A stretch of 64,000 bases of DNA from Buttiauxella agrestis ATCC 33320 (GCF_000735355.1 NZ_JMPI01000023.1:1-64000), one strand, 5' to 3'; positions 17,804-29,269 are shown, numbered from the stretch's first letter. The notes: a model not told the origin generated them from the sequence alone. Program-made: numbers and translations.

Positions 17804-19003
17804 ATGTATCAACCTGTCGCGTTATTTATAGGCCTGCGCTACATGCGTGGGCGAGCATCTGACCGTTTCGGTCGTTTCGTCTCATGGCTGTCGACTATCG
17901 GCATTACGCTTGGCGTAATGGCGCTGGTGACGGTGCTTTCAGTGATGAACGGCTTCGAACGTGAGCTGCAAAACAACATTCTTGGGCTAATGCCACAAGC
18001 GATCATCACTTCGCCTGGCGGCTCGATTAACCCCGAAACACTGCCTGCTAAAGATCTCAAACTCGAAGGTGTCACGCGTATTGCGCCCGTGACAACGGGC
18101 GATGTGGTGCTGCAAAGCGCGCGCAGTGTCGCGGTCGGCGTGATGTTGGGCGTGAAGCCGGAAGAAAAAGATCCCCTTTCGCCGTTCCTGGTGAACGTGA
18201 AACAAACTGACCTGGTCGCCGGGAAATACAACATTATTCTCGGTGAACAACTTGCCGGGCAACTGGGTATTAAACGTGGTGACAGCATCCGTGTGATGGT
18301 GCCGTCAGCCAGCCAGTTCACGCCGATGGGCCGTTTGCCAAGCCAACGTCTGTTTACGGTCATTGGTACTTTTGCAGCAAACAGCGAAGTCGACGGCTAC
18401 CAGATGCTGGTGAACCAGCAAGATGCCTCGCGTCTGATGCGCTATCCGGCAGGCAATATCAGCGGCTGGCGTTTGTGGCTGGCTGAACCGCTGAAAGTAG
18501 ACGTTTTAAGCCAACAAACTTTGCCGCCAGGCACCGAATGGAAGGACTGGCGCGAACGTAAAGGCGAGTTGTTCCAGGCCGTGCGCATGGAGAAAAACAT
18601 GATGGGCCTGCTGTTGAGCCTGATTGTGGCCGTCGCTGCTTTTAATATCATCACTTCTCTTGGCCTGCTGGTTATGGAAAAGCAGGGCGAAGTCGCCATT
18701 CTTCAGACCCAGGGATTAACACGTCGCCAAATCATGGCGGTGTTTATGGTGCAAGGGGCGAGCGCAGGTGTGATTGGCGCTCTGTTGGGCGCATTATTAG
18801 GCGCTTTGCTGGCCAGCCAACTGAACAATTTAATGCCGATTATTGGCGCGTTGCTGGATGGCGCCGCGCTGCCTGTCGCTATTGACCCTGTACAAGTTAT
18901 TGTGATTGCGATTATTGCTATGGCTGTCGCACTGTTATCCACGCTTTATCCGTCGTGGCGTGCTGCCGCGACACTTCCCGCTGAGGCTTTACGTTATGAG
19001 TAA
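17804..19003 (+). CDS. lolC: Lipoprotein-releasing ABC transporter permease LolC
   Basis: Inner-membrane subunit of LolCDE, which extracts mature lipoproteins and passes them to LolA. The ATG at 17804 gives 399 residues, the E. coli length; the frame opens upstream at 17738 without support. An N-terminal transmembrane helix (about 25-47, [20 protein letters not shown]) precedes a large periplasmic domain, then three C-terminal helices in the FtsX domain. The coupling motif [21 protein letters not shown] is visible. It overlaps lolD by 8 bases, indicating translational coupling. Confidence 0.97.
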   Translation: MYQPVALFIGLRYMRGRASDRFGRFVSWLSTIGITLGVMALVTVLSVMNGFERELQNNILGLMPQAIITSPGGSINPETLPAKDLKLEGVTRIAPVTTGDVVLQSARSVAVGVMLGVKPEEKDPLSPFLVNVKQTDLVAGKYNIILGEQLAGQLGIKRGDSIRVMVPSASQFTPMGRLPSQRLFTVIGTFAANSEVDGYQMLVNQQDASRLMRYPAGNISGWRLWLAEPLKVDVLSQQTLPPGTEWKDWRERKGELFQAVRMEKNMMGLLLSLIVAVAAFNIITSLGLLVMEKQGEVAILQTQGLTRRQIMAVFMVQGASAGVIGALLGALLGALLASQLNNLMPIIGALLDGAALPVAIDPVQVIVIAIIAMAVALLSTLYPSWRAAATLPAEALRYE

Positions 19004-19700
19004 TTCTGTCCTGTTGCAGTGTGACAAGCTGTGCAAACGCTATCAGGAAGGCAAAGTGCAAACGGACGTACTGCATGATGTCAGCTTCAGCATTAATACC
19101 GGTGAGTTAATGGCGATTGTCGGCAGCTCCGGCTCTGGCAAAAGTACTTTGCTGCATCTGCTGGGCGGGTTGGATACCCCCACTTCTGGCGATGTGATTT
19201 TCAACGGTAAGGCGATGAGTTCTATGTCGTCTGCCGCTAAGGCCGAACTGCGTAACCGCGAACTCGGCTTTATCTACCAGTTCCACCATTTGCTACCTGA
19301 TTTCACCGCGATGGAAAACGTCGCCATGCCGCTGTTAATCGGCAAAAACAATACTGATGACACCAGGCAACGCGCGCTGGAAATGCTTAAAGCGGTAGGG
19401 CTTGATCACCGTAGTAATCACCGTCCGTCTGAGCTTTCGGGCGGCGAGCGTCAGCGTGTGGCGATTGCCCGTGCGCTGGTGAATAACCCGCGCCTGGTGC
19501 TGGCAGATGAGCCAACCGGTAATCTTGATGCGCGTAACGCTGACAGCATCTTCGAGTTATTGGGCGAGCTGAATGTGCGTCAGGGAACCGCGTTTTTAGT
19601 GGTCACTCACGACCTGAAACTGGCGAAGCGCATGTCTCGCCAGTTAGAAATGCAAGATGGTCGCCTGAGTCATGAGCTGACTTTGATGGGAGCCGATTAA
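18996..19700 (+). CDS. lolD: Lipoprotein-releasing ABC transporter ATPase LolD
   Basis: Cytoplasmic ATPase that powers LolCE. The 234-residue protein carries Walker [12 protein letters not shown] (about residue 42), the Q-loop [13 protein letters not shown], the LolD-specific region used to contact LolC/E, the signature [15 protein letters not shown], Walker [14 protein letters not shown] and the H-loop VVTHD. The ATG at 18996 overlaps the lolC stop; the longer frame inside lolC is rejected. Its stop codon overlaps the lolE start (TAATG). Confidence 0.97.
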   Translation: MSNSVLLQCDKLCKRYQEGKVQTDVLHDVSFSINTGELMAIVGSSGSGKSTLLHLLGGLDTPTSGDVIFNGKAMSSMSSAAKAELRNRELGFIYQFHHLLPDFTAMENVAMPLLIGKNNTDDTRQRALEMLKAVGLDHRSNHRPSELSGGERQRVAIARALVNNPRLVLADEPTGNLDARNADSIFELLGELNVRQGTAFLVVTHDLKLAKRMSRQLEMQDGRLSHELTLMGAD

Positions 19701-20944
19701 TGGCGTCGCCTCTGTCACTGCTGATTGGTTTACGTTTTAGCCGCGGGCGTCGCCGTAGCGGCATGGTGTCACTGATATCGGTTATTTCAACGTTAGGCAT
19801 CGCGCTGGGTGTTGCGGTGTTGATTGTCGGCCTGAGTGCGATGAACGGCTTCGAGCGCGAGCTGAATAACCGTATTCTGGCGGTGGTTCCGCACGGTGAA
19901 ATCGAGCCGGTGAATCAGCCTTTCCACGACTGGAGCGGTGTTTTACAACGCGTTGAGAAGGTAAAGGGCATTGCCGCCGCAGCGCCGTACATCAACTTTA
20001 CCGGGCTGGTGGAAAGCGGACCTAATCTGCGTGCCATTCAGGTGAAGGGTGTTGATCCTGCTCAGGAAGTTCGCCTGAGCGCGTTACCGCAATATGTGCA
20101 AAACAATGCGTGGCAGAACTTTAAAGCCGGGCAGCAACAAATCATTATCGGTAAAGGCGTTGCCGACGCCCTGAAAGTGAAGCAGGGCGACTGGATATCC
20201 ATCATGATCCCGAACAGCGATGGCGGCACTAAACTCTTGCAGCCGAAGCGTGTTCGCCTCCAGGTTGAAGGTATTCTGGCCCTCAGCGGGCAGCTCGATC
20301 ATAGCTTTGCAATGGTGCCAATGGCGGACGCCCAGAGTTATTTAGACATGGGCGACAGTGTCACGGGTATCGCCATTAAAGTTCACGATGTCTTTAATGC
20401 TAACCAACTGGTGCGCGATGCGGGTGAAGTCACTAACGCATACGTTTATATCAAAAGCTGGATTGGCACTTACGGCTATATGTACCGCGACATTCAAATG
20501 ATTCGCGCCATCATGTATCTGGCGATGGTGCTGGTGATTGGCGTGGCCTGTTTTAACATCGTCTCCACGCTGGTGATGGCGGTGAAAGACAAGAGCAGCG
20601 ACATTGCGGTGTTGCGTACGCTTGGGGCCAAAGACGGTTTGATTCGCGCAATTTTCGTCTGGTACGGTTTGCTGGCGGGGCTATTTGGCAGCGTGAGTGG
20701 CGTGATTGTCGGCGTGCTGGCTTCATGGCAATTGACCAACATCATTCGTGTGATTGAAAAGCTCATCGGCCACCAGTTCCTGTCCGGCGACATCTACTTT
20801 ATTGATTTCCTGCCATCAGAACTTCATTGGCTGGACGTATTTTATGTCTTGATCACAGCGTTGTTACTGAGTTTACTCGCCAGTTGGTATCCGGCTCGCC
20901 GAGCCAGTAATATCGATCCGGCGCGAGTATTAAGCGGACAATAA
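19700..20944 (+). CDS. lolE: Lipoprotein-releasing ABC transporter permease LolE
   Basis: Second permease of LolCDE, 414 residues as in E. coli, and a paralogue of LolC. It has an N-terminal helix (about 24-45), a periplasmic MacB-like core that binds lipoprotein, and three C-terminal helices with the coupling segment [18 protein letters not shown]. The start overlaps lolD by one base. It is followed 30 bases later by nagK, which may share the transcript. Confidence 0.97.
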   Translation: MASPLSLLIGLRFSRGRRRSGMVSLISVISTLGIALGVAVLIVGLSAMNGFERELNNRILAVVPHGEIEPVNQPFHDWSGVLQRVEKVKGIAAAAPYINFTGLVESGPNLRAIQVKGVDPAQEVRLSALPQYVQNNAWQNFKAGQQQIIIGKGVADALKVKQGDWISIMIPNSDGGTKLLQPKRVRLQVEGILALSGQLDHSFAMVPMADAQSYLDMGDSVTGIAIKVHDVFNANQLVRDAGEVTNAYVYIKSWIGTYGYMYRDIQMIRAIMYLAMVLVIGVACFNIVSTLVMAVKDKSSDIAVLRTLGAKDGLIRAIFVWYGLLAGLFGSVSGVIVGVLASWQLTNIIRVIEKLIGHQFLSGDIYFIDFLPSELHWLDVFYVLITALLLSLLASWYPARRASNIDPARVLSGQ

Positions 20945-20974
20945 ACTCTAAAAATTTAGGGGAGCAGCAAAGCA

Positions 20975-21886
20975 ATGTATTACGGATTTGACATTGGCGG
21001 CAGCAAGATGGCTCTTGGGGTTTACGATAGTGAACGTCGTCTGCAATGGGAGAAACGCCTTCCCACCCCGCATGACAGTTATGAGAACTTTTTAACCACC
21101 ATCGCTTCCATGGTTGAAGAAGCGGATACCCGTTTCGGTCTTAAAGGCTCGGTGGGCATTGGTATTCCTGGTATGCCGGTCACGGACGATGGCACGTTGT
21201 ATGCGGCGAATGTTCCCGCAGCCAGCGGCAAGCCGGTGCAGGCCGACCTGAGCGCGATGCTTGGGCGTGAAGTGCGTATGGATAACGACGCTAACTGTTT
21301 CGCGCTCTCTGAAGCCTGGGATGATGAGTTCCGCGAATACCCTGTGGTGATGGGGCTGATTCTCGGCACTGGCGTCGGTGGCGGAATTATCGTTAACGGT
21401 AAATCGATTACCGGGCGTAACTACATTACTGGCGAATTTGGTCATACACGTTTGCCTGTAGACGCGCTGAATGTGCTGGGCCGTGACATCCCCCTGACAC
21501 GCTGTGGCTGCGGCCAGCATGGCTGTATCGAAAACTATCTTTCAGGCCGTGGATTTGCATGGGTTTACCAACACTTCTACTCTGAACCACTGGATTCCAA
21601 AGAAATCGTTGCTCGTTATCGTGCGGGTGATGATAAAGCGATTGCCCACGTTGACCGTTTTGTTGAGCTATTGGCCTGTTGCCTCGGCAGCTTGCTGACT
21701 GCCATTGACGCGCATCTGGTGGTCATTGGTGGTGGGTTGTCTAACTTTACTGAGATGTACCAGCAACTGCCTGAGCGTTTGCCTAAGTATTTATTACCTG
21801 TGGCAAAAGTCCCTCGCATTGAACCTGCACGGCATGGCGATGCTGGCGGTATGCGTGGTGCGGCTTTCCTCCATCTCACGGAGTAA
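20975..21886 (+). CDS. nagK: N-acetylglucosamine kinase NagK
   Basis: ROK-family cytoplasmic kinase, 303 residues as in E. coli, that makes GlcNAc-6-phosphate from recycled GlcNAc. The ATP-binding motif [10 protein letters not shown] is at residues 5-14, the catalytic Asp lies in [12 protein letters not shown] (about 103-114), and the zinc-binding ROK signature has [17 protein letters not shown] (about 177-193). Preceded by AGGGGAGCAG. It lies directly after lolE and three bases before cobB. Confidence 0.97.
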   Translation: MYYGFDIGGSKMALGVYDSERRLQWEKRLPTPHDSYENFLTTIASMVEEADTRFGLKGSVGIGIPGMPVTDDGTLYAANVPAASGKPVQADLSAMLGREVRMDNDANCFALSEAWDDEFREYPVVMGLILGTGVGGGIIVNGKSITGRNYITGEFGHTRLPVDALNVLGRDIPLTRCGCGQHGCIENYLSGRGFAWVYQHFYSEPLDSKEIVARYRAGDDKAIAHVDRFVELLACCLGSLLTAIDAHLVVIGGGLSNFTEMYQQLPERLPKYLLPVAKVPRIEPARHGDAGGMRGAAFLHLTE

Positions 21887-21889
21887 ATT

Positions 21890-22714
21890 ATGCTATCGCG
21901 TCGTCAACATCGGCTAAGCCGGTTTCGCAAAACCAAACGATTGCTCCGCCAGCGCTTGCGTCAGCGTGCTTTTTTCAGAGACAGTCCTGGACCCGAAGCG
22001 ATGGAAAAACCTCGAGTTGTGGTGCTGACCGGTGCGGGGATTTCCGCCGAGTCAGGAATCCGTACTTTTCGTGCAACAGATGGCTTGTGGGAAGAGCATC
22101 GCGTTGAAGATGTGGCGACGCCAGAGGGTTTTGCTCGTGACCCGGAACTGGTGCAGGCATTTTATAATGCGCGCCGTCGACAACTCCAGCAGGCAGAAAT
22201 TAAGCCTAACGCCGCTCATCTGGCGCTGGCTCGCCTGGAAGAAGAGTTGGGCGACCACTTCCTGTTGGTGACGCAAAATATTGATAATCTGCATGAACGT
22301 GCCGGGAATAAAAATATTATCCATATGCATGGCGAGCTGCTAAAAGTTCGCTGTGCGCAGAGTGGACAAGTGATTGAATGGAAAGGGGATGTCACCCCAC
22401 AAGATCGCTGCCATTGTTGCCAGCTTTCCTCACCCTTGCGCCCGCATGTGGTGTGGTTTGGCGAAATGCCGCTGGGTATGGATGAGATTTACCAGGCGCT
22501 GGCAACAGCTGATTACTTTATTGCCATCGGTACTTCAGGCCATGTTTACCCGGCTGCCGGGTTCGTGCACGAAGCCCGTTTACAAGGCGCACATACCGTT
22601 GAGCTAAATCTTGAACCAAGCCAGGTTGGTAGTGAGTTCGAGGAAAAGTTCTACGGTTTAGCCAGCGAAGTGGTGCCGGAGTATGTGGAACGGTTGTTGA
22701 AAGGTCTGTCTTAA
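21890..22714 (+). CDS. cobB: NAD-dependent protein deacylase CobB (sirtuin)
   Basis: Class III sirtuin that removes acetyl and succinyl groups from lysines, for example on acetyl-CoA synthetase. It has 274 residues. After an Arg-rich N-terminal extension (about residues 1-37), also present in the long E. coli form, come [14 protein letters not shown] (NAD binding), [12 protein letters not shown] with catalytic His in MHGEL, a zinc site with closely spaced Cys (CHCCQ; fewer and more compact than four-Cys sirtuins) and [12 protein letters not shown]. An internal start near MEKPRVVV (residue 38) would give the short isoform. Confidence 0.96.
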   Translation: MLSRRQHRLSRFRKTKRLLRQRLRQRAFFRDSPGPEAMEKPRVVVLTGAGISAESGIRTFRATDGLWEEHRVEDVATPEGFARDPELVQAFYNARRRQLQQAEIKPNAAHLALARLEEELGDHFLLVTQNIDNLHERAGNKNIIHMHGELLKVRCAQSGQVIEWKGDVTPQDRCHCCQLSSPLRPHVVWFGEMPLGMDEIYQALATADYFIAIGTSGHVYPAAGFVHEARLQGAHTVELNLEPSQVGSEFEEKFYGLASEVVPEYVERLLKGLS

Positions 22715-22715
22715 A

Positions 22716-22801
22716 CCATCCTCACCCTAACCCTCTCCTTGAAGGAGAGGGGACTGTCCTGTGTTCGCCCTCTCCTTTGGGAGAGGGATGGGGTGAGGGA
22801 T
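22716..22801. repeat. REP-like palindromic element between cobB and potD
   Basis: The sequence is built from CCCTCTCC/GGAGAGGG arms. It contains two adjacent hairpins (CCCTCTCCTT-GAAGGAGAGGG and CCCTCTCCTTTGGGAGAGGG), enclosed by longer outer arms (CCTCACCCTAACCCTCTCC against the GGGATGGGGTGAGGG side). Such CCCTCACCC/CCCTCTCC dyads are widespread extragenic palindromes in enteric and other proteobacterial genomes. It sits between two convergent genes and may act as terminator or mRNA stabiliser. Confidence 0.8.
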
Positions 22802-22816
22802 AGATCAAGGCAGAAC

Positions 22817-23863
22817 TCAGCGTCCAGCCTTCAACTTCTGATAGTAATTCTCATAAATTGTGCTGGCGTCGCCAACATCGTTTTGCCACTCACCATTTTT
22901 CAGCACCGTTTCATCTGGATAAAGCGTCTTATCGCCGGAGACTTCTTTTGGCAGCAATTTGCGTGCTTCAAGGTTTGGCGTCGGGTAGCCGATAGTTTCC
23001 GCGACCTGTTTTGCAATTTCCGGGCGCAACAGGAAGTTAATCAGTTTCAGCGCGCCATCAACGTTTTTGGCATTTGCCGGAATAGACAAGTTATCCATCC
23101 AGAAAATCCCGCCTTCTTTCGGCCAGACAATATCCAGCGGAGTGCCAGCCTGGCGGGCAACATACGCCGAGCCATTCCACACCATACCGAGATTCACTTC
23201 GCCTTCCATATACGGGTTGGCTGGGTTATCCGAGTTGAATGCCGCGACGTTTGGCATCAGCTTTTGAAGTTCGTGATAAGCCGCTTCAATCTCTTTCGGA
23301 TCAGTAGTGTTACCGGAATAACCGAGCTTACGCAGCGCGATCTGGAATACTTCGCGCGCATCATCGGTCAGCAACAGGCTTTGTTTGTACTCCGGCTTCC
23401 ATAAATCAGCCCAACTGGTGACAGTTTTCGGGTCGATAGCATCACTGTTTACGCCAATGGCTGTCGCACCCCAGATGTAGGGAATGGAGTAGTCGTTATT
23501 CGGGTCAAAGGGCTTATTAAGCATTTCAGGATCGAGGTTTTTGAAATTGCTCAGTTTGCTTTTATCGATCTTCTGGATCATGCCTTCTTTGCGCATTTTC
23601 GCCACAAAGTAAGTTGATGGCACAACCAAATCATACGCACCGTCTTTATACGTTTTGAGCTTGGCGTACATAGTTTCATTCGATTCGTAAGTCGAATAAA
23701 TCACTTTGATGCCGGTTTCTTTGGTGAACTGTTCAAGCAGGCCTGGCGGCACATACTCGGTCCAGTTATAGAAGTAGAGCGTTTTGCTGTCGTCGGCATG
23801 TGCAGCGCCCATACCGAGCGTCAGAACGCCAGCAGCGAGCAGGTGGCGTGGCCATTTAGTCAT
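22817..23863 (-). CDS. potD: Spermidine/putrescine-binding periplasmic protein PotD
   Basis: Periplasmic binding protein of the PotABCD polyamine importer. The ATG at 23863 gives 348 residues, the E. coli length, with a signal peptide ending near GAAHAD. Visible features are NWTEYVPPGLLEQF (about 33-46), STYESNETMYAKL, and the binding-site regions WGATAIGVN and GGIFWMDNLSIP, with aromatic and acidic residues that hold the polyamine. Last gene of the potABCD operon; its start is two bases beyond the potC stop. Confidence 0.97.
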   Translation of the reverse strand: MTKWPRHLLAAGVLTLGMGAAHADDSKTLYFYNWTEYVPPGLLEQFTKETGIKVIYSTYESNETMYAKLKTYKDGAYDLVVPSTYFVAKMRKEGMIQKIDKSKLSNFKNLDPEMLNKPFDPNNDYSIPYIWGATAIGVNSDAIDPKTVTSWADLWKPEYKQSLLLTDDAREVFQIALRKLGYSGNTTDPKEIEAAYHELQKLMPNVAAFNSDNPANPYMEGEVNLGMVWNGSAYVARQAGTPLDIVWPKEGGIFWMDNLSIPANAKNVDGALKLINFLLRPEIAKQVAETIGYPTPNLEARKLLPKEVSGDKTLYPDETVLKNGEWQNDVGDASTIYENYYQKLKAGR

Positions 23864-23864
23864 T

Positions 23865-24644
23865 TTAATGTCCCCTGGTTTTATCACGAAGAATAAGCTG
23901 ACTGGCAATGACCAGGACCAGCGAGAGTACTAACAAAATGGTGGCAAGTGCGTTCACCTCTGGTGAAACACCCACCTTCACCATTGAGTAAATCTTCAAC
24001 GGTAAAATTTCATAACTTGGGCCGGTCACAAAAGATGAAACCACCACGTCGTCCATCGAGAGCGTAAAACTGAGTAACCAGCCAGCGGCGACGGCTGGCA
24101 TCGCAAGTGGCAGCAGGATCTTGCGCAGAATAGTTAATTCGCTGGCACCCAGATCTTTCGCCGCTTCTAACATGCGCACATCAAACCCTTTCAGCCGAGA
24201 ATAGACGGTAACGACCACAAACGGCAGACAGAAGGTGATGTGTGAGAATAGCAACGACCAGAATCCGAGCGACACCCCGAGCAGCATAAACAGCACCAGC
24301 AGTGAAATCGCCATCACGATATCGGGCGACATCATCACCACAAACAGCATGCCGCTGACGAATGGCTTGCCACGAAAACGGTAGCGATAGAGTGCCACAG
24401 CGGTCAGCGAACCAATCAGCGTTGCTGCGGTGGCAGAAAACACCGCCATGGTCAGCGAATGTTGCGCGGCCTGTAGCAGGCTGTCGTTATTCATCAGCAA
24501 GCTATACCACTTTCCGGTAAAGCCCTGCCAGTTAATGCCGAAACGCGAACTGTTAAACGAGTTAACGATCAAAATGATGATGGGAATATACAGATACGCG
24601 TATATAGCGGTCATAAAGCCGCCACGAAGCAGGCGACCTATCAT
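23865..24644 (-). CDS. potC: Spermidine/putrescine ABC permease PotC
   Basis: Inner-membrane permease subunit with about six transmembrane helices, 259 residues (E. coli 264; the last few residues are missing here). The cytoplasmic EAA loop is seen as LEAAKDLGASELTILRKILLPLAMP. It overlaps the end of potB by 4 bases (ATGA-type overlap), consistent with translational coupling in potABCD. Confidence 0.96.
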   Translation of the reverse strand: MIGRLLRGGFMTAIYAYLYIPIIILIVNSFNSSRFGINWQGFTGKWYSLLMNNDSLLQAAQHSLTMAVFSATAATLIGSLTAVALYRYRFRGKPFVSGMLFVVMMSPDIVMAISLLVLFMLLGVSLGFWSLLFSHITFCLPFVVVTVYSRLKGFDVRMLEAAKDLGASELTILRKILLPLAMPAVAAGWLLSFTLSMDDVVVSSFVTGPSYEILPLKIYSMVKVGVSPEVNALATILLVLSLVLVIASQLILRDKTRGH

Positions 24645-25498
24645 TCTAATTCCACCTTTTTATTCAATAAGCTGGCGGCACGCCAGTAAATCAGCAGCAT
24701 CAGGCCCATCACTAACGTAAGTGTAATGCTGGTTGCCGCCCCAAACGGCCAGTCGCGGATGTTCAGGAACTGGCTCTTAATCACGTTGCCAATTAACAAG
24801 TTTTTCGCCCCGCCCATTAAGTCGGAGACGTAAAACAGCCCCATCGCAGGCAGCATCACTAATAAGCAGCCAGCAATAATGCCTGGCATGGTGAGCGGAA
24901 TAATAATGCGGATAAAGGTCTGAAGTTTACTGGCCCCTAAATCCCGCGCAGCCTCCAGCAGCGGCTTATCAAGCTTTTCAATGCTCGAGTACAGCGGCAT
25001 TACCATAAATGGCAGCAGGATATACACGAGGCCAAGAATGACGGCGCTTTCGGTATACATAATACGAATCGGTGTATCAATCACCCCCAACCACAACAAA
25101 AACGCATTCATATACCCTTTGGTGCTGAGAAAGATTTTAAGTCCATAAATGCGAATTAACGAGTTGGTCCAGAAGGGGACAATCAGTAAAAACAGCAGCA
25201 GCGGGCGCACCCGTTCGGGTAAACGCGCGAGGAACCACGCAAACGGATAGCCCAGTACCAGGCAGGCGAGGGTGGCAATCACCGCCATATTTAGCGAGTG
25301 CAGCAAAACCTGCGCGTACAAAGGGTCTGCAAGCCGGGTGTAGTTATCCAGCGTGAAAACCATGCTGACGAAATTAGCGTCATCACGCGTCAGGAAACTG
25401 GTGCCGATGATCATCAGATTGGGCAGGAACACGAACATTACCAGCCAACCGACGATAGTGGCGATCACAAAGTTCTGGAATTTACGCGAGCTCTTCAT
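24641..25498 (-). CDS. potB: Spermidine/putrescine ABC permease PotB
   Basis: Inner-membrane permease partner of PotC. The ATG at 25498 ([11 protein letters not shown]) gives 285 residues and overlaps the end of potA by 17 bases; the frame opens further upstream inside potA without support. About six membrane helices are visible, and the EAA loop reads [25 protein letters not shown]. Confidence 0.96.
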   Translation of the reverse strand: MKSSRKFQNFVIATIVGWLVMFVFLPNLMIIGTSFLTRDDANFVSMVFTLDNYTRLADPLYAQVLLHSLNMAVIATLACLVLGYPFAWFLARLPERVRPLLLFLLIVPFWTNSLIRIYGLKIFLSTKGYMNAFLLWLGVIDTPIRIMYTESAVILGLVYILLPFMVMPLYSSIEKLDKPLLEAARDLGASKLQTFIRIIIPLTMPGIIAGCLLVMLPAMGLFYVSDLMGGAKNLLIGNVIKSQFLNIRDWPFGAATSITLTLVMGLMLLIYWRAASLLNKKVELE

Positions 25499-26618
25499 CT
25501 GCCAGCACAACCTCCCAACTTTCAACCCAGTTAATCGACATTTTCTGGTCGAGCGTGTGGTCAAAATCAGGGTCATCTTCATTAAAGAATTCGCTGACCA
25601 TCACCATTTTGCCGTTTTCCAGCTCGACATTAGATTCCAGCGTCATGCCTTTGTAGTTACGCTCCCGCACATAACCGATTAAACCCTCGGCCACATGAGT
25701 ATCGTTGATTTCTTCAACGCGTAAATCTTCCGGGCGCAGCAGCACTTTCAGATGCTGACCTGTCGTAACCGGCATACTCGCGTAAATATGGCACTCGCGG
25801 CCTTCGACGCTCGCCAGCACGCGCTGTTCATCAACACGTTCGATAACGATCGCATCAAAGATATTGATTTCACCGATAAAGCTCGCCACAAACAGGTTTT
25901 TAGGTTCTTCGTAAATTTCGCGCGGCGTGCCGTCTTGCTCAATTCGTCCATCTCGCATCACCACAATCCTGTCGGACATGGTCAACGCTTCTTCCTGGTC
26001 GTGAGTGACGAATACAAAGGTAATGCCGAGTTTGCGCTGGAGGGCTTTAAGTTCGTTCTGCATCTGCTTGCGCAATTTGTAGTCAAGCGCAGAAAGCGAC
26101 TCATCAAGCAGTAATAATCGCGGTTTATTGACCACCGCCCGCGCAATTGCCACACGCTGCTGCTGGCCGCCAGAAAGCTGATGCGGTTTCCGTTGGGCAA
26201 ATTCCTCTAACTGCACCATTTTTAACGCTTCAGTTACGCGAGGCGTGATCTGTGCGGCAGGTGTTTTCTGCATTCTTAAACCGAACGCGACGTTTTCAAA
26301 AACGGACATATGAGGAAACAGAGCATAGCTCTGGAAGACGGTATTGACGTGGCGATGCTCCGCGGGATGCTGCGTAATATCCTGGCTATCAAGAATAATA
26401 TTGCCAGAATCCACACTTTCCAGTCCGGCGATTAAGCGCAGTACGGTGGTTTTCCCACAGCCGGAAGGACCCAGGAGTGTGAGGAATTCACCATGATTGA
26501 TGGTGAGAGATAAATCAGAAATTACGGTTTTGCCATCAAAGCTCTTACCTACTCCCGCCAGTTCTACCAGCGGTGAAAGCGAACGTTGCTGTTTATTCAA
26601 TTTTTTACGCTGTCCCAT
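25482..26618 (-). CDS. potA: Spermidine/putrescine ABC transporter ATPase PotA
   Basis: ATPase of the polyamine importer. The ATG at 26618 ([10 protein letters not shown]) gives 378 residues, the E. coli length. It has Walker [17 protein letters not shown] (about 50-65), the signature [15 protein letters not shown], Walker [13 protein letters not shown], and a C-terminal TOBE regulatory domain (about 300-378). Its start is divergent from pepT; the 266 bases between (26619-26884) hold promoters only. Confidence 0.97.
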   Translation of the reverse strand: MGQRKKLNKQQRSLSPLVELAGVGKSFDGKTVISDLSLTINHGEFLTLLGPSGCGKTTVLRLIAGLESVDSGNIILDSQDITQHPAEHRHVNTVFQSYALFPHMSVFENVAFGLRMQKTPAAQITPRVTEALKMVQLEEFAQRKPHQLSGGQQQRVAIARAVVNKPRLLLLDESLSALDYKLRKQMQNELKALQRKLGITFVFVTHDQEEALTMSDRIVVMRDGRIEQDGTPREIYEEPKNLFVASFIGEINIFDAIVIERVDEQRVLASVEGRECHIYASMPVTTGQHLKVLLRPEDLRVEEINDTHVAEGLIGYVRERNYKGMTLESNVELENGKMVMVSEFFNEDDPDFDHTLDQKMSINWVESWEVVLADEELA

Positions 26619-26884
26619 ATAAAACGCATCAAATTGCGGGCTGATGCGGGGTTTGTGAGTAACCACCTTGCGGTTTTGCACGTTAAGTAAGGGCAGGCAT
26701 TCTACGGCAAAGCATTGAAATCGCCAATCCTTGATACCTTAGTGTGGCCTGGATTTGAATACCAATCGGCAACAGTTCCCCATTTCACGACTATTTTTAA
26801 CTCTGGCAGGCTAAAAGTGACCTAACGCAATATTTGCATTTGTGGCTTACTGATAATGAAGTCACAAAAATTGAGGGTAGCGAC

Positions 26885-28111
26885 ATGGATAAATTACTTG
26901 AGCGTTTCTTACATTATGTCTCTTTGGATACACAGTCCAAGCCGGGCGTAAAACAAGTTCCGAGCACAGAAGGGCAGTGGAAGTTGTTGCGGTTGCTGAG
27001 AGAGCAAATGGAAGAGATGGGTTTGGTGAATGTGACGCTTGGCGATCATGGTACCGTGATGGGCACACTTCCTTCCAACGTCGATAAAAAAGTCCCGGCC
27101 ATTGGTTTCATTTCCCACGTCGATACCGCACCTGATTTCACAGGTAAAAATGTGAATCCGCAGATTGTCGAAAACTATCGCGGTGGTGATATTGCGTTGG
27201 GTATCGGCGATGAGGTGCTCTCTCCGGTGATGTTCCCTGTTTTGCATCAGTTGCTTGGGCAAACCCTGATTACCACCGATGGTAAAACGCTGCTCGGCGC
27301 GGATGATAAAGCCGGTATCGCCGAAATTATGACGGCGATGACGGTGCTCAAAGAGAAAAACATCCCCCACGGCGATATCCGCGTTGCTTTCACTCCTGAC
27401 GAAGAAGTCGGTAAAGGCGCAAAACATTTTGATGTTGAAGCATTTGATGCACGCTGGGCCTACACTGTTGATGGCGGCGGCGTCGGCGAACTGGAGTGCG
27501 AGAACTTCAATGCGGCGTCTGTGACCATTAAAATTGTCGGCAACAATGTTCACCCGGGGTCTGCAAAAGGGGTGATGGTTAATGCGCTGTCACTCGCTGC
27601 ACGTATTCATGCCGAAGTGCCGGCCAACGAAAGCCCGGAATGCACTGAAGGCTACGAAGGTTTTTATCATTTGCACGGAATTAAAGGCTCGGTCGATAAA
27701 GCGGAGATGCACTACATCATTCGTGATTTTGACCGCGAACAGTTTGAAGCACGTAAACGCAAAATGATGGATATCGCCAAAAATGTTGGCAAAGGCCTGC
27801 ACCCGGATTGCTATATCGAGCTGATTATCGACGATAGCTATTACAACATGCGCGAGAAAGTGGCCGAGCATCCATACATTGTGGAAGTGGCGCAGCAGGC
27901 GATGCGCGACTGCGACATCGAGCCCATCATGAAACCGATTCGCGGCGGTACCGATGGCGCGCAGCTGTCATTTAAAGGTTTGCCTTGCCCGAACCTGTTC
28001 ACCGGCGGCTATAACTACCACGGCAAACACGAGTTTGTGACGCTGGAAGGGATGGAAAAAGCGGTAGCGGTGATTGTCAGGATTGCGGAGCTGACGGCTG
28101 AGCAGAGTTAA
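26885..28111 (+). CDS. pepT: Peptidase T (tripeptidase)
   Basis: Cytoplasmic M20 zinc aminotripeptidase. The ATG at 26885 gives 408 residues as in E. coli, preceded by GAGGGTAG. Zinc-site and catalytic motifs are [10 protein letters not shown] (about 75-84), [13 protein letters not shown] (about 138), [11 protein letters not shown] with the Glu pair (about 172), YTVDGGG and the C-terminal NYHGKHEFV. Convergent with roxA through a shared hairpin. Confidence 0.97.
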   Translation: MDKLLERFLHYVSLDTQSKPGVKQVPSTEGQWKLLRLLREQMEEMGLVNVTLGDHGTVMGTLPSNVDKKVPAIGFISHVDTAPDFTGKNVNPQIVENYRGGDIALGIGDEVLSPVMFPVLHQLLGQTLITTDGKTLLGADDKAGIAEIMTAMTVLKEKNIPHGDIRVAFTPDEEVGKGAKHFDVEAFDARWAYTVDGGGVGELECENFNAASVTIKIVGNNVHPGSAKGVMVNALSLAARIHAEVPANESPECTEGYEGFYHLHGIKGSVDKAEMHYIIRDFDREQFEARKRKMMDIAKNVGKGLHPDCYIELIIDDSYYNMREKVAEHPYIVEVAQQAMRDCDIEPIMKPIRGGTDGAQLSFKGLPCPNLFTGGYNYHGKHEFVTLEGMEKAVAVIVRIAELTAEQS

Positions 28112-28141
28112 AAATGCGGGTGGCAAATGTGCCACCCGCAA
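28111..28141. terminator. Terminator between pepT and roxA
   Basis: TGCGGGTGGC pairs with GCCACCCGCA around AAATGT. T-rich sequence follows on both strands, best on the minus strand (TTTTTAAC). Confidence 0.85.
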
Positions 28142-28147
28142 CGACTT

Positions 28148-29269
28148 TTAATCCTCGAAATACCAGTAACCGCTGTTAACCAGTGCGGCCAGCATCGCCA
28201 GGAAAGATGGGTCTTCCAGCGCATCACCAAACATTTCTGCTTTCAGTGTGATGTTGCTCGCCAGTGCTTCAAGAGCCGGGCGATGCGGGCTGTCAATTTT
28301 CTCGCCGTTAACGTAAATCTCATCGGCAATACGCAGCACGCGTAAGCCACCCAGACGAGTAATGGCATCACCTTGTTTCAGGGCGTCGTAAATCTCATCA
28401 GGCTGATAGGGCGGTTCTGGCGGAGCGACGTCAAGTTCGTGGCGTGATTGGGAAACAAACTCACCGAACCAGGTTTTGAAGTGCTCAGGCTGGTTGATAA
28501 GATCCAGCATCATTTCGCGTAATGTATCCATTTCCTGCGGCAGAACATCCGCCGGGTGCTGGCGCACAGGCACACCAGGGTCGGTATAACGCTGGCTGCC
28601 CAGTTCACGTTGCAGCACATAATCGGCAAAACCACTGATCAGCTCGCGGCCACTTGGGGCGCGGAAACCGACAGAGTAGTTCATCGAGTTTTCTAGCGAG
28701 TAGCCTTCATGCGGGAAACCAGGCGGGATATAGAGAATATCACCCGGCTCCATTTCTTCGTCGATGATGGCGTCGAACGGTTCAACTTGCAGCAAATCAG
28801 GATGCGGGCAGTGTTGTTTCAGCGCAACTTTTTCACCCACACGCCAGCGACGGCGGCCAACACCCTGAATGATAAACACGTCGTACTGGTCGTAATGCGG
28901 GCCAACGCCGCCGCCTGGTACCGAGAAGGAGATCATCAGATCGTCAATTCGCCAGTCCGGTAGTGCGCGGAAGGGGCGCATTAGGCGTGCGCTTTGTTCA
29001 TGCCAGTGGTTAACGGCCTGAACCAGCAAAGACCAGTTGTTTTCGCCCAGGTGATCATAGCTCTGGAATGGACCGTGGCTGACTTGCCATCTGCCTTCGT
29101 TATGGCTGACCAGGCGGCTGTCCACCTCGTTTTCCATGGCAAGGCCTGCGAGTTCATCCGGGGAGATGGGGTCGATGAAGTTTTTGAAGCCGCGTTTTAG
29201 AACGACCGGGCGTTTCTGCCAGTAGTTCGCGATGAAATCGGGCCAGTTTAGGTCGAGTTGATAGTCCAT
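28148..29269 (-). CDS. roxA: Ribosomal oxygenase RoxA (YcfD), 50S L16 arginine hydroxylase
   Basis: JmjC-type Fe(II)/2-oxoglutarate oxygenase that hydroxylates Arg81 of ribosomal protein L16. The ATG at 29269 (MDYQLDLNWPDF) gives 373 residues, the E. coli length. The iron-binding motif HxD lies in GPHYDQYDVF (about 123-132), with the distal His in PPGFPHEGYS (about 183-192). A dimerisation helix and a C-terminal winged-helix domain follow. It is downstream of phoQ on the same strand with a 70-base gap. Confidence 0.96.
   Translation of the reverse strand: MDYQLDLNWPDFIANYWQKRPVVLKRGFKNFIDPISPDELAGLAMENEVDSRLVSHNEGRWQVSHGPFQSYDHLGENNWSLLVQAVNHWHEQSARLMRPFRALPDWRIDDLMISFSVPGGGVGPHYDQYDVFIIQGVGRRRWRVGEKVALKQHCPHPDLLQVEPFDAIIDEEMEPGDILYIPPGFPHEGYSLENSMNYSVGFRAPSGRELISGFADYVLQRELGSQRYTDPGVPVRQHPADVLPQEMDTLREMMLDLINQPEHFKTWFGEFVSQSRHELDVAPPEPPYQPDEIYDALKQGDAITRLGGLRVLRIADEIYVNGEKIDSPHRPALEALASNITLKAEMFGDALEDPSFLAMLAALVNSGYWYFED

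Noticed and set aside
22739..23404. A 221-residue open frame on the plus strand
   Set aside because: Antisense to potD, which is full length.
26740..26775. Possible FNR box upstream of pepT (TTGAATACCAATCGG)
   Set aside because: pepT is anaerobically induced in Salmonella, but this sequence lacks the ATCAA half and is too weak to call.
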